Shown here in pieces: positions 24,737 to 33,160 of a DNA stretch of 64,000 nucleotides. This DNA is from an uncultured Dorea sp. (GTDB taxonomy: Bacteria > Bacillota > Clostridia > Lachnospirales > Lachnospiraceae). Both the position numbers and the translations under genes were made by a program. The DNA lies in assembly GCA_910584095.1 (NCBI GenBank), contig CAJTYU010000009.1:1-64000 (forward strand), read 5' to 3'. The notes below the pieces were generated by a model. That model ran no database searches and was not told the origin of the DNA. It saw only the letters and a list, made by a program, of their open reading frames with translations. The first letter of the stretch is position 1. Every line of letters begins with the position of its first letter.

Positions 24737-26749
24737 CTAATCCTTTAATTGAAATTTTGAAACCAAATCTTTCAGCATATTAGCCTGACCTGATAATTGC
24801 TCGCTGGCGGCGGCGCTTTTTTCTGCCGTAGACAGATTGGATTGTACAACATCCGAAATCCGGTCAATTCCACGAATAACCTCTTCTGTAGCAGATGCCT
24901 GCGCAGCAGAATATTCCGCCATTTCCTCAATCAGCTTATTTACCTCGTCCGCCTGAGCTACAACTGCCATCATAGATGCTGCCGTATCCTCCGCCACGCT
25001 GGTTCCTTCTTTTACAGCTTCCACCGTCTGGTCAATCAAAACTGTCGTGTTCTTTGCCGCTTCTGAAGATTTACCGGCAAGATTCCGTACCTCGTCAGCC
25101 ACCACGGCAAATCCTTTTCCTGCCTCGCCTGCCCTTGCCGCTTCTACAGCAGCATTCAAAGCCAAAATATTCGTCTGGAATGCAATATCTTCAATCGTCT
25201 TAATAATGCTGTGGATCTCTGTAGACTTATTGCTAATCTTCTGGATTGCCGAGTTCATGTGCTGCATCTTATCATTGCTTTCCAAAATGTTGTTGCCCAC
25301 TTCTTTAGAAATCTCGCTGGCCTTTTTCGCCCCCTTGGCAGTTTTTTGTATTCCCTCCGAAACTTCCGTGATATGGGATGCCAGAAGCTCTACCGCTTCA
25401 TTCTGCTGTGCAGACCCTTGCGAAAGCGTCTGCGCGCCTTCCGAGACATAACCTGCACCCTCCGAAACCTGTCCGGCGGCTACATTAATCTGTCCCATCG
25501 TATCATTAAATGCTCTTGAAATTGCCTCCAGCGACCTCTTGATCTTTGCAAATTCACCCAGATATTCATGCGTGAGCTGGAAATTAAGATTTCCTTCTGC
25601 AATTTCTTGAAGCTTTTCTGAAATCTCATCTATATAGACTACATAATCCCGCAGCCGTTCTACCGTCCGACCGAAATTATCTGCCAGTTCTCCCAGCTCA
25701 TCATTAGAGGAATGACGGATCGTCTGGTCCAGTTCTCCCTCCGCAATCTTCGCCGCCACATTATTCAGTTCAGCAACCGGCCTGCCTATGATTCTTCGAA
25801 CCAAAATAATGATAAGAAACACTGCGATAATTACAGCCAGAACAGACACTGTTCCCATCATTCCGGTTAATGTAACCAAATCGCTGAGCACTTCTCCTTT
25901 GGACACATATGCTACTGCCATCCAGTCGCTTCCAGGCACCTGAGTTACTTGTATGTACGTATCATCCTCATATAAGGAAAGTCCAAAATCATTATTCTGA
26001 ATCTGCTCATCGGCAAAAGCATACATATCCCCGCTGAACTCACTCATAACCCGTCCGGTCATATCCTTATCTCTGTGTCCAATAATCGTTCCCGTCCGGG
26101 TGTCTACAAGGAAAATACCTCCGGTCTTCTCAAGCTGAATATCCGCTACAATATCAGATATAGAATCCAAATATACATCTGCGGCGGCAACTCCGCGCGT
26201 TTCTCCGTCTGCACCTTTCAATATACCGGATGCTCCTACCACATAAGACTGGCTGTCCTCATCAAAATATACGTCTCCAAGAATAAAATCCTCTGACTGA
26301 ATACCGTCCTGATACCATGATTTTTCCAATGCATTAAAATCTGGTCCCGGTACAAACGACGCATGATACAAGGAACCGTCTGTTAACGCCACGTACACTC
26401 CCGCAGGATATGCATCGTTCTGTTTCACCGTATGCTTGATATAATCCGTCATCTCCGGAATATCCATATCTCCATATTCAATTGCATCCCTCTGCATCTC
26501 CAGCATAGTCAGCGTTTTATTCATCCATGCACTGGTTTCCTGAACCGCTTTATCCGTAGTCTCGCCAAGCAGCTTCTCGCTTTTCTCCAACAGTGCGTCC
26601 GATACCCGGCTATAGACAATCAAAAGCAGCGCCGCAACCATTATCACAATCGTTGCCATGATTGCCCCTACAAGCTTCTTCGCAATCCCGCGTTTCCTTT
26701 TTTGGATTTTCATCCCTGTTTCATCATTTGTTTTCACTTTTGTTTTCAT
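24737..26749 (-). CDS. Methyl-accepting chemotaxis protein with dCache-like sensor
   Basis: 670 aa. TM1 near residues 22-45 (LVGAIMATIVIMVAALLLIVYS), a large extracellular sensor (~50-285) of dCache form (TDYIKHTVKQNDAYPAGVYVAL in parts, SWYQDGIQ, FILGDVYFDEDSQSYVVG, VAAADVYLDSIS), and TM2 near 293-320. HAMP follows (RRIIGRPVAELNNVAAKIAEG), then the signalling domain with the conserved tip EDIAFQTNILALNAAVEAAR and AGKGFAVVADEVRNLA. GAGGAG is 8 bases from the ATG at 26749 and only 2 from one at 26755, so I use 26749. No other chemotaxis genes are nearby. The ligand, probably an amino acid or other small molecule, is unknown. Confidence 0.95.
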   Translation of the reverse strand: MKTKVKTNDETGMKIQKRKRGIAKKLVGAIMATIVIMVAALLLIVYSRVSDALLEKSEKLLGETTDKAVQETSAWMNKTLTMLEMQRDAIEYGDMDIPEMTDYIKHTVKQNDAYPAGVYVALTDGSLYHASFVPGPDFNALEKSWYQDGIQSEDFILGDVYFDEDSQSYVVGASGILKGADGETRGVAAADVYLDSISDIVADIQLEKTGGIFLVDTRTGTIIGHRDKDMTGRVMSEFSGDMYAFADEQIQNNDFGLSLYEDDTYIQVTQVPGSDWMAVAYVSKGEVLSDLVTLTGMMGTVSVLAVIIAVFLIIILVRRIIGRPVAELNNVAAKIAEGELDQTIRHSSNDELGELADNFGRTVERLRDYVVYIDEISEKLQEIAEGNLNFQLTHEYLGEFAKIKRSLEAISRAFNDTMGQINVAAGQVSEGAGYVSEGAQTLSQGSAQQNEAVELLASHITEVSEGIQKTAKGAKKASEISKEVGNNILESNDKMQHMNSAIQKISNKSTEIHSIIKTIEDIAFQTNILALNAAVEAARAGEAGKGFAVVADEVRNLAGKSSEAAKNTTVLIDQTVEAVKEGTSVAEDTAASMMAVVAQADEVNKLIEEMAEYSAAQASATEEVIRGIDRISDVVQSNLSTAEKSAAASEQLSGQANMLKDLVSKFQLKD

Positions 26750-27009
26750 GCTCATATCTCCTCAAATTAATATCTTGAAACAAAAATACACTTCTCGCAT
26801 CTTTGCGCTATAATATTCCGACAGTTGCGGCTTAAATTCTTCATGTGAAGCCGCACATCCTCCCGGAATGCTTAACAATACAGGAAACAACGTCTCCATA
26901 TTATAAAAAGTATGGCGTACAAGTATGTATATTCTAAATTATAACCGATGACACCCAAAAAAACAATCACAGAAACTAACGTAAACCGAGAAAAAGTCAG
27001 AAAATGTTA

Positions 27010-27618
27010 CTATTCATTATAAAGCTGTAGCACCCGGCGGATATCCTCATAGTGAAACCCTTTTCTTGCAAGATATGCGCCTGCTTTCTGCTTCTCCTTC
27101 TCTGTCGCGGCTTCCGGATTAAATCTTTTCCTGCGCAATAGTGCGTATATTGCCTCTTCAGCATCCCCGCCTCCTAAGCATTCCTCTAATGCATCCTCAA
27201 TCAATCCAGAATCCAGTCCCTTTCTGGAAAGCAGCGCGTACAACTCCCTCCGGCTCTTGATATGCTTTTTATTCTCAACAAAACGCCTGGCATATTCGCG
27301 ATCATTGATGTATCCAAAGGACTTCACATAGTCTATCGCCTGTTCCGCAATATCTTCAGGATATCCGCCCGTAAGGAGCTTATCACGGAGCTGGCATTCC
27401 GTTCGATCCATATCGGTCAAAAGATGCATTGCCCTAAGCTTTGCTCTTTTTAAAATAATATTCTGCCTAATTTCCTGATAGTCCTTTTCTGAAAGCTCTG
27501 CGCCTTTCTCCAGATGATAGCGAAATAATTCGCCTTTGTATAATACAAAGGCGAATTCATCATCCAGATATACTCGGAAACGAGTCTTAGTAACAGCTTT
27601 AATCTCTGTAACAACCAT
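27010..27618 (-). CDS. recX: Recombination regulator RecX
   Basis: 202 aa. Three-helix RecX repeats are visible: AMHLLTDMDRTECQLRDKLL, AIDYVKSFGYINDREYARRF, then RELYALLSRKGLDSGLIEDAL and the C-terminal KGFHYEDIRRVLQLYNE. RecX binds RecA filaments and modulates them. The N-terminus VVTEIKAVTKTRFRVYLDDE matches family starts, so I place the ATG at 27618, one base after the recA stop, rather than at 27630 inside recA. The recA-recX order and tight spacing indicate co-transcription under SOS control. Confidence 0.93.
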   Translation of the reverse strand: MVVTEIKAVTKTRFRVYLDDEFAFVLYKGELFRYHLEKGAELSEKDYQEIRQNIILKRAKLRAMHLLTDMDRTECQLRDKLLTGGYPEDIAEQAIDYVKSFGYINDREYARRFVENKKHIKSRRELYALLSRKGLDSGLIEDALEECLGGGDAEEAIYALLRRKRFNPEAATEKEKQKAGAYLARKGFHYEDIRRVLQLYNE

Positions 27619-27619
27619 A

Positions 27620-28741
27620 TTATTCCGCATCCTTCTCCGTATCTTTTTCAGAAGACTTCGAACGCTTCTTCTCTTCCTTCTCTTCCTTCGCTGCCTCCGG
27701 TTTTTCCTCAGGCGCCGCGGATCCTTGATAGTGCTGTCTTACCTTTTCTTCAATCTCACTCATCACATCCGGATGTCCCGCCAGATAAAGCTTTGCATTC
27801 TCCCTTCCCTGTCCGATCTTATCCCCGTTATATGCATACCATGCGCCGCTCTTTTTCACCACTTCAATATTTACCGCCAGATCCAGAATATCGCCCTCTT
27901 TCGATATTCCTTTGCCGAACATAATATCAAACTCAGCCTCTTTAAAAGGCGGCGCAATCTTATTCTTTACAATCTTAACGCGAACCCTGTTTCCAACCAT
28001 CTCGCCGCTCTGCTTGAGCGTCTCAATCTTTCTTACATCCATCCGCACGGAAGCATAAAATTTCAATGCGCGTCCTCCTGTGGTAGTCTCAGGATTGCCG
28101 AACATCACTCCCACTTTTTCCCTGAGCTGATTAATAAATATCACCACGCAGTTAGACTTGCTGATTACCGGGGTAAGCTTTCTAAGCGCCTGAGACATAA
28201 GCCTTGCCTGCAGTCCTACGTGAGAATCTCCCATATCCCCCTCAATCTCCTGTCTGGGCACAAGGGCGGCGACGGAGTCCACTACAATAATATCCATCGC
28301 GCCGGAACGAACCATTGTCTCAGTGATCTCCAATGCCTGATCGCCGCTGTCCGGCTGAGAAATATAGAGTTCATCTATATCTACGCCGATATTCTTCGCA
28401 TATACTGGGTCAAGTGCATGTTCCGCATCAATAAACCCTGCAATGCCGCCCCGCTTCTGAACCTCCGCAATCATATGTAATGTAACGGTTGTCTTGCCGC
28501 TGGATTCCGGTCCGTAAACTTCTACCACACGTCCTCTCGGCACGCCGCCAAGCCCAAGCGCCAGATCCAGACTCAGCGAACCTGTCGGTATCGTCTCTAC
28601 CGCAACCTGCGCCGCCGGGTCTCCCAGTTTCATCACAGTTCCTTTTCCAAAATCCTTCTCCAGCTTTGCGATTGCCGCATCCAAAGCCTTCTTCTTATTA
28701 TCCGCTGCTGTTTCTGCTGTTTTTTTCTTATCACTTGCCAT
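27620..28741 (-). CDS. recA: Recombinase RecA
   Basis: 373 aa. Catalyses strand exchange and LexA self-cleavage. The Walker A is GPESSGKTT near residue 72. Other motifs: FIDAEHALDPVYAKNIGVD, DSVAALVPRQEIEGDMGD, the L2-loop region FINQLREKVGVMFGNPETT and GRALKFYASVRMD. The last ~40 residues are a Lys/Glu/Ala-rich tail. The ATG at 28741 has AAGGAG 8 bases upstream; a longer frame to 28780 runs through the SOS box and is not used. The recX start lies directly after the stop. Confidence 0.98.
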   Translation of the reverse strand: MASDKKKTAETAADNKKKALDAAIAKLEKDFGKGTVMKLGDPAAQVAVETIPTGSLSLDLALGLGGVPRGRVVEVYGPESSGKTTVTLHMIAEVQKRGGIAGFIDAEHALDPVYAKNIGVDIDELYISQPDSGDQALEITETMVRSGAMDIIVVDSVAALVPRQEIEGDMGDSHVGLQARLMSQALRKLTPVISKSNCVVIFINQLREKVGVMFGNPETTTGGRALKFYASVRMDVRKIETLKQSGEMVGNRVRVKIVKNKIAPPFKEAEFDIMFGKGISKEGDILDLAVNIEVVKKSGAWYAYNGDKIGQGRENAKLYLAGHPDVMSEIEEKVRQHYQGSAAPEEKPEAAKEEKEEKKRSKSSEKDTEKDAE

Positions 28742-28758
28742 GTTATTTTCTCCTTCTT

Positions 28759-28774
28759 GCGAACAGGCGTTCGC
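28759..28774 (-). promoter_or_regulatory. LexA (SOS) box of recA
   Basis: GCGAACGCCTGTTCGC on the minus strand, with core GAAC-N4-GTTC. This is the Gram-positive LexA (DinR) site, and the flanking CG pair matches the extended consensus. It sits just after the predicted start of recA transcription. Confidence 0.88.
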
Positions 28775-28786
28775 GCTCATGTACTT

Positions 28787-28815
28787 ATCTTATTATAGTT
28801 ATTCCCAAATGTCAA
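28787..28815 (-). promoter_or_regulatory. Sigma-A promoter of recA-recX
   Basis: Minus strand: TTGACA (28815-28810), 17-base spacer, TAAGAT (28792-28787), followed directly by the LexA box. Confidence 0.75.
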
Positions 28816-28859
28816 TACCCTTTTTTATTCTCTCAGGTCTCTGTGTAGACATAATATAA

Positions 28860-28889
28860 CAGGCTGTGATTATTGTCAACCACAGCCTG
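28860..28889 (-). terminator. Hairpin after the sodium:solute symporter gene
   Basis: CAGGCTGTG/CACAGCCTG (28889-28881 with 28868-28860) and a 12-base loop lie 26 bases past the symporter stop. The following tract TTATATT is a weak T-run. Confidence 0.65.
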
Positions 28890-28914
28890 CAAAAAAAGGA
28901 AATTAATGAAATTT

Positions 28915-30501
28915 TTATTCCTGAAGAGATGATTTCTTAGAGATTACTACTTTCTCATCATAACATGCAAAGATCTTCTGGACTTCGCCTTCACTCTGTT
29001 TCTTTGTGAACATACTGATAACCGGTACAATGATCAATCCGCCTGCCATTGCTACAACTCCAGAATTAATGGAAGACTTGAATATGTATCCGAGCACCGT
29101 GCCCCAGCCGGCTACGTCAATACCGCCAAGGGTTACGATTAACTGCAGTACCGCAATCGCACAGCCCCAGATAAAACATACAGCCACAGAGAGCTTTGTA
29201 ATGCCCTTCCAGTACAATCCATACATGAACGGCGCCAAAAATGCTCCCGCCAGCGCGCCCCAAGAAACTCCCATCATCTGAGCGATAAAGGTTACCTCCG
29301 GATGAGCGTCCTTAAAGATTGCAATTACTGCCGATATCAGAATAAAGAATACAATAAAACTCCGCATAATTGATACCTGTTTCTTATCTGACATTTCCTG
29401 TTTTACCGCCGGTTTAATCACATCCAGTGTGAATGTTGAACTGGATGTAAGTACCAGCGAAGACAGCGTAGACATGGAGGCAGAAAGTACAAGCACGATT
29501 ACCACTGCGATAACAGCCGACGGCAGCGTAGAAAGCATGGTAGGCACAATCGTATCAAACAAAGGCTTTCCGGTTGCCTCGTTAATAATCACTTTATCAC
29601 TGTACAATCTTCCAAAACCGCCCAAGAAATAGCATCCTCCCGCTACGATAATCGCAAATACAGTGGAAATCACAGTTCCCTTATGAATATCCTTTTCACT
29701 TTTAATGGCATAGAATTTTCCAACCATCTGGGGAAGGCCCCATGTGCCAAGGGAAGTCAGCATGACCACAAATAAAAGCGCCAGAGGATCCGGTCCAAGG
29801 AAAGAAGCATAAGCTCCTTTCCAGCCTGCGTCCCCCGTTACGGCACAAAGAGACTTTGCCGCCTCCAGCAGGCCGCCGTTCTCAGCCAGTACGGAACCGA
29901 TTACCGCACAAATACCAAACAGCATAATAATACCTTGGATAAAATCATTGATCGCCGTCGCCATGTATCCGCCAAAAATTACATAGAATCCCGTAAGTAC
30001 CGCCATAACGGCAATAACAACCCAATATGGAATATCAAACACCAAGCCGAACAGACTGGACAATCCATTATAAAGAGACGCCGTATATGGTATCAGAAAA
30101 ATAAAAACAATAATGGATGCCGCCACTTTAAGCGGAACAGAATCAAATCTTTTTCCAAAAAAATCCGGCATAGTCTTCGCGTCTAAATGCTGGGTCATAA
30201 CTCTGGTTCTTCTTCCCAGCACATTCCACGCCAGAAGGGAACCGATAAAAGCATTGCCAAGTCCCGCCCATGTGGAAGCGAGACCAAAATTCCAGCCAAA
30301 CTGTCCCGCATATCCCACGAAAATAACCGCCGAAAAATATGACGTGCCAAACGCAAATGCCGTAAGCCACGGACCTACTCCGCGTCCTCCCAGTACAAAT
30401 CCGTCAACATCTGATGCATGCTTCCTTGAGTAAAAACCTACATAAATCATTACCGCAAAGAAAACTACCAGCATAATTGCACATAACACTTCTTTTGACA
30501 T
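28915..30501 (-). CDS. Sodium:solute symporter (SSS family)
   Basis: 528 aa with about 13 hydrophobic helices. It shows SSS-family patterns: VGFYSRKHASDVDGFVLGGR after the first helix, LTAFAFGTSYFSAVIFVGYAG, GFYVIFGGYMATAINDFIQG in the fifth-sixth helix region, and a Ser-rich stretch LVLSASMSTLSSLVLTSSS that corresponds to the Na+-binding helix. It imports a solute with Na+; the substrate (for example an amino acid, a vitamin or an organic acid) cannot be told from sequence. It is monocistronic, with a strong promoter and two operator-like repeats between promoter and gene, so it is probably induced by its substrate. Confidence 0.92.
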   Translation of the reverse strand: MSKEVLCAIMLVVFFAVMIYVGFYSRKHASDVDGFVLGGRGVGPWLTAFAFGTSYFSAVIFVGYAGQFGWNFGLASTWAGLGNAFIGSLLAWNVLGRRTRVMTQHLDAKTMPDFFGKRFDSVPLKVAASIIVFIFLIPYTASLYNGLSSLFGLVFDIPYWVVIAVMAVLTGFYVIFGGYMATAINDFIQGIIMLFGICAVIGSVLAENGGLLEAAKSLCAVTGDAGWKGAYASFLGPDPLALLFVVMLTSLGTWGLPQMVGKFYAIKSEKDIHKGTVISTVFAIIVAGGCYFLGGFGRLYSDKVIINEATGKPLFDTIVPTMLSTLPSAVIAVVIVLVLSASMSTLSSLVLTSSSTFTLDVIKPAVKQEMSDKKQVSIMRSFIVFFILISAVIAIFKDAHPEVTFIAQMMGVSWGALAGAFLAPFMYGLYWKGITKLSVAVCFIWGCAIAVLQLIVTLGGIDVAGWGTVLGYIFKSSINSGVVAMAGGLIIVPVISMFTKKQSEGEVQKIFACYDEKVVISKKSSLQE

Positions 30502-30580
30502 TTCTCATTCCTCCAAGTCATCACTTAAGTCTCTTTTCTGCAAAACCTGCGACAATCAGCTTCTGCGGATACATAGAAAC

Positions 30581-30620
30581 TTTAAAGCGCAGCGCTTTAA
30601 ACCGTTACACTTTAAAGCAC
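30581..30620 (-). promoter_or_regulatory. Operator-like palindrome and half-repeat ahead of the symporter gene
   Basis: A perfect 21-base palindrome (30581-30601) has arms TTTAAAGCGC/GCGCTTTAAA around one base. About 9 bases beyond it, TTTAAAGC recurs (30611-30618) within TTTAGTGCTTTAAAG read on the minus strand. Both lie between the predicted transcription start and the gene, a typical place for a repressor. The regulator is not encoded next door. Confidence 0.7.
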
Positions 30621-30636
30621 TAAATTATCTTTGAGT

Positions 30637-30665
30637 ATGATAGCACATCATAACTTAAATGTCAA
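30637..30665 (-). promoter_or_regulatory. Sigma-A promoter of the symporter gene
   Basis: Minus strand: TTGACA (30665-30660), 17-base spacer, TATCAT (30642-30637). The leader to the start codon is about 130 bases. Confidence 0.8.
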
Positions 30666-30760
30666 CAGTAAATTATCGTTTTTCATATATTCCGTTTTTA
30701 GATAGCTGCCGCGAGGAGTGTACAATAATTTTACACGGGATAAGCACAAATCCATATAAC

Positions 30761-30790
30761 TAAAACCCCCGGGAAATTTTCCCGAGGGTT
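30761..30790 (-). terminator. Terminator after the SASP gene
   Basis: AACCCTCGGGAAA pairs with TTTCCCGGGGGTT (30790-30778 with 30776-30764) and is followed by TTAG on the minus strand, 20 bases past the stop. It is the only element in the stretch between the symporter promoter and the SASP gene. Confidence 0.8.
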
Positions 30791-30810
30791 CCATTGATTG
30801 CAAATAATAG

Positions 30811-31020
30811 TTATTTGCTTCCTGCCATCTTCTTTTCCTGCTCTTCAATCATCTTCTTAACCATATATCCGCCAACAGAACCGTTCTGTCTGGATGTCAG
30901 GTCACCGTTATAACCGTCTGTGAGAGGTACTCCAAGCTCGCTTGCCACCTCATATTTGAATTTGTCTAATGCACCCTTTGCTTCCGGTACTGCTGTTCTG
31001 TTAGATGAACGACTTGCCAT
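30811..31020 (-). CDS. Alpha/beta-type small acid-soluble spore protein
   Basis: 69 aa. SASPs coat and protect DNA in dormant spores and feed germination as amino-acid stores. The germination-protease region FKYEVASELGVPL has the conserved K-x-E-x-A-x-E-x-G, and the second DNA-binding block is GDLTSRQNGSVGGYMVKKMI. It is monocistronic, ATG start with AGGAGGAAAATAAA ahead, as expected for a forespore-expressed gene; a CATATACTA sequence near 31090 could be part of a sigma-G promoter. Confidence 0.95.
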   Translation of the reverse strand: MASRSSNRTAVPEAKGALDKFKYEVASELGVPLTDGYNGDLTSRQNGSVGGYMVKKMIEEQEKKMAGSK

Positions 31021-31102
31021 TTTATTTTCCTCCTTTTTGTATCTCTACTTTTTTTCTCTGTGTAACTCATTTCTTAAGCTACAACCATAGTATATGAAGG
31101 AT

Positions 31103-33133
31103 TCACAATATTACACTGGCAGTTTTTTCGTTCTTTTCCAGATTTTGTATACTTTCATAATGATTCGCAAGCAGCCAGTCCGCCGCCTCCGAAGCCCTCT
31201 TTAACACCGGCGCATCCTGAAAAACATCCCCCAGACGAAAATCCATAAGTCCGCTCTGCCGGATGCCGAACAGATCGCCGGGGCCTCTTAACTTCAAATC
31301 TTCGCCCGCGATCTTAAACCCGTCATTGGTCTGATTCAAAATCTCAAGCCTTTTCTTCGTTTCCTTCGCCTTGGAGCCGCTCATAAATATGCAATAAGAC
31401 TGATGGCTTCCCCGTCCTACGCGTCCGCGAAGCTGATGGAGCTGGGCAAGACCGAAACGCTCTGCATTTTCCACCATCATAACCGTAGCATTAGGAACGT
31501 TGATTCCAACCTCAATCACCGTAGTAGACACGAGCACCTGTATTTCCCCTGTCACAAATCGGTTCATAATCTCATCTTTTTCACTCTGTCTCATCTTACC
31601 ATGCAGATATTCCACACGTATTTCCCCGCCAAGCTCACCCTTTAACATGGCGGAATAGTCAATCACATTCTCTGCCTCCATGTGTTCGCTCTCTTCCACC
31701 ATCGAACAGATAATATAACACTGCCTGCCTTTCAATACTTGTTCTTTAATAAAACGATATGCCGTCTGGCGGTATCCGGTATCCACAACACAATTTTTGA
31801 TCGGAAGCCTGTTTAACGGCAGTTCATCTATCACAGAAATGTCAAGATCTCCATACAGGATAATGGCAAGAGTCCGCGGAATCGGCGTGGCGCTCATAAC
31901 AAGAATATGGGGCATCTCTCCCTTTTCTGCAAACACTTCCCTCTGGCGAACCCCAAACCGATGCTGCTCGTCCGTAACCACAAGGGCAAGATTCCGATAC
32001 TCTGCCTTAGCTTGAATCAGCGCATGGGTTCCAACTATAATCTGAGACCTGCCCTCGGCAATTCTTGCATAGGCTTCTCTTTTTTCCTTTGCGGTCATAG
32101 AACCGGTAAGAAGTTCTGTCTGTATCGGGATATCATATGTTCTGAGCAATTCGGCAATAGAGCGATAATGCTGTTTTGCCAGAACCTCCGTAGGCGCCAT
32201 CATCGCCCCTTGATATCCCTGACAGGCCACCATAATCAGCGCCAAAACCGCAATAATAGTTTTTCCTGAACCAACGTCTCCCTGAATCAGCCTTGACATG
32301 GAATATCCGCTTTGTATATCATTTTCAATTTCTTTCCACACCTTCTGCTGGGCTTTTGTCAGCTCATAGGGCAGATGTCTAAGCAGACGGTCGGTCTCGC
32401 CGCAATGGCAGATCCGAAAATTATTTTTCAGCCGCTCCTTTTTTGTCCGAATCCTCCTGAGAGACAAGATAAATTCCAGAAATTCATCAAATACCAGCCG
32501 TTCTCTCGCATGGTAAAATACTTCCTTATTCTCAGGAAAATGAATTCCTCTGATAGCATAACTATATTCTGCCAGCCCATATCTAATCCTCAGCTCCTCC
32601 GGAAGCTTATCCGCCGAAAGATCCACATGCTCCAACGCCTGCCTTTCCGCCTTCATCAACATGTTATTGCTAAGGCCGTTTGTCAGCGGATATCTTGGCT
32701 GAAGAGTTCCCAGCTTCTCTTCATACTTACTGCAGGGATAAAATATTTCCGGCTGTTCTATCACAAGCCCATTTCCCCGGCGTTGAATCTGTCCTCTGAG
32801 GATAATCTTTCCCCCGGCCGCAAAGGTACTCCTTAAAAAAGGCATCCGGAACCATATTGCCTTTATGGTTCCGGAAATATCCCTGATCTGTACACTTGTA
32901 ACCGGCATTTTACGGTTTGGGGACACCCCCGCCTTTCCATAGATGACGCCCTCAACCGTCTGTATCCGTCCTTCTTCCAGTTCACTGATAAGAACCGGCT
33001 TCTCATATACGTCATACCCTCTCGGATAGTAACAAAGAAGTTCCCCGACTGTAGATACTCCGATCTTTGCGAATAAAGCTCCCGTCTTTTCCCCAATTCC
33101 TTTTAATTGTGTAATTCCAGTTCTTTCATTCAT
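31103..33133 (-). CDS. recG: ATP-dependent DNA helicase RecG
   Basis: 676 aa, full length. It unwinds branched DNA and reverses stalled forks. The N-terminal wedge/OB domain (residues ~1-220) includes LKGIGEKTGALFAKIG and the PRGYDVYEKP motif. The helicase core has Walker A LIQGDVGSGKT, motif II DEQHRFGVRQR, motif III MSATPIPRTLA, motif V STTVIEVGINVPNA and motif VI AQLHQLRGRVGRG. It follows fakA by 27 bases in the order yloU-fakA-recG, as is common in Firmicutes. Confidence 0.97.
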   Translation of the reverse strand: MNERTGITQLKGIGEKTGALFAKIGVSTVGELLCYYPRGYDVYEKPVLISELEEGRIQTVEGVIYGKAGVSPNRKMPVTSVQIRDISGTIKAIWFRMPFLRSTFAAGGKIILRGQIQRRGNGLVIEQPEIFYPCSKYEEKLGTLQPRYPLTNGLSNNMLMKAERQALEHVDLSADKLPEELRIRYGLAEYSYAIRGIHFPENKEVFYHARERLVFDEFLEFILSLRRIRTKKERLKNNFRICHCGETDRLLRHLPYELTKAQQKVWKEIENDIQSGYSMSRLIQGDVGSGKTIIAVLALIMVACQGYQGAMMAPTEVLAKQHYRSIAELLRTYDIPIQTELLTGSMTAKEKREAYARIAEGRSQIIVGTHALIQAKAEYRNLALVVTDEQHRFGVRQREVFAEKGEMPHILVMSATPIPRTLAIILYGDLDISVIDELPLNRLPIKNCVVDTGYRQTAYRFIKEQVLKGRQCYIICSMVEESEHMEAENVIDYSAMLKGELGGEIRVEYLHGKMRQSEKDEIMNRFVTGEIQVLVSTTVIEVGINVPNATVMMVENAERFGLAQLHQLRGRVGRGSHQSYCIFMSGSKAKETKKRLEILNQTNDGFKIAGEDLKLRGPGDLFGIRQSGLMDFRLGDVFQDAPVLKRASEAADWLLANHYESIQNLEKNEKTASVIL

Positions 33134-33160
33134 AATTTACAAATATCTTCGTTCCACAAA

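Noticed and set aside
26820..26860. Cyclic di-GMP riboswitch ahead of the chemoreceptor gene
   Set aside because: A GCGGCTT/AAGCCGC hairpin is present, but the GEMM core sequences are not.
27536..28480. Plus-strand ORF of 314 codons opposite recA and recX
   Set aside because: No start signal, Arg/Leu/His-rich shadow composition, and both opposite genes are certain.
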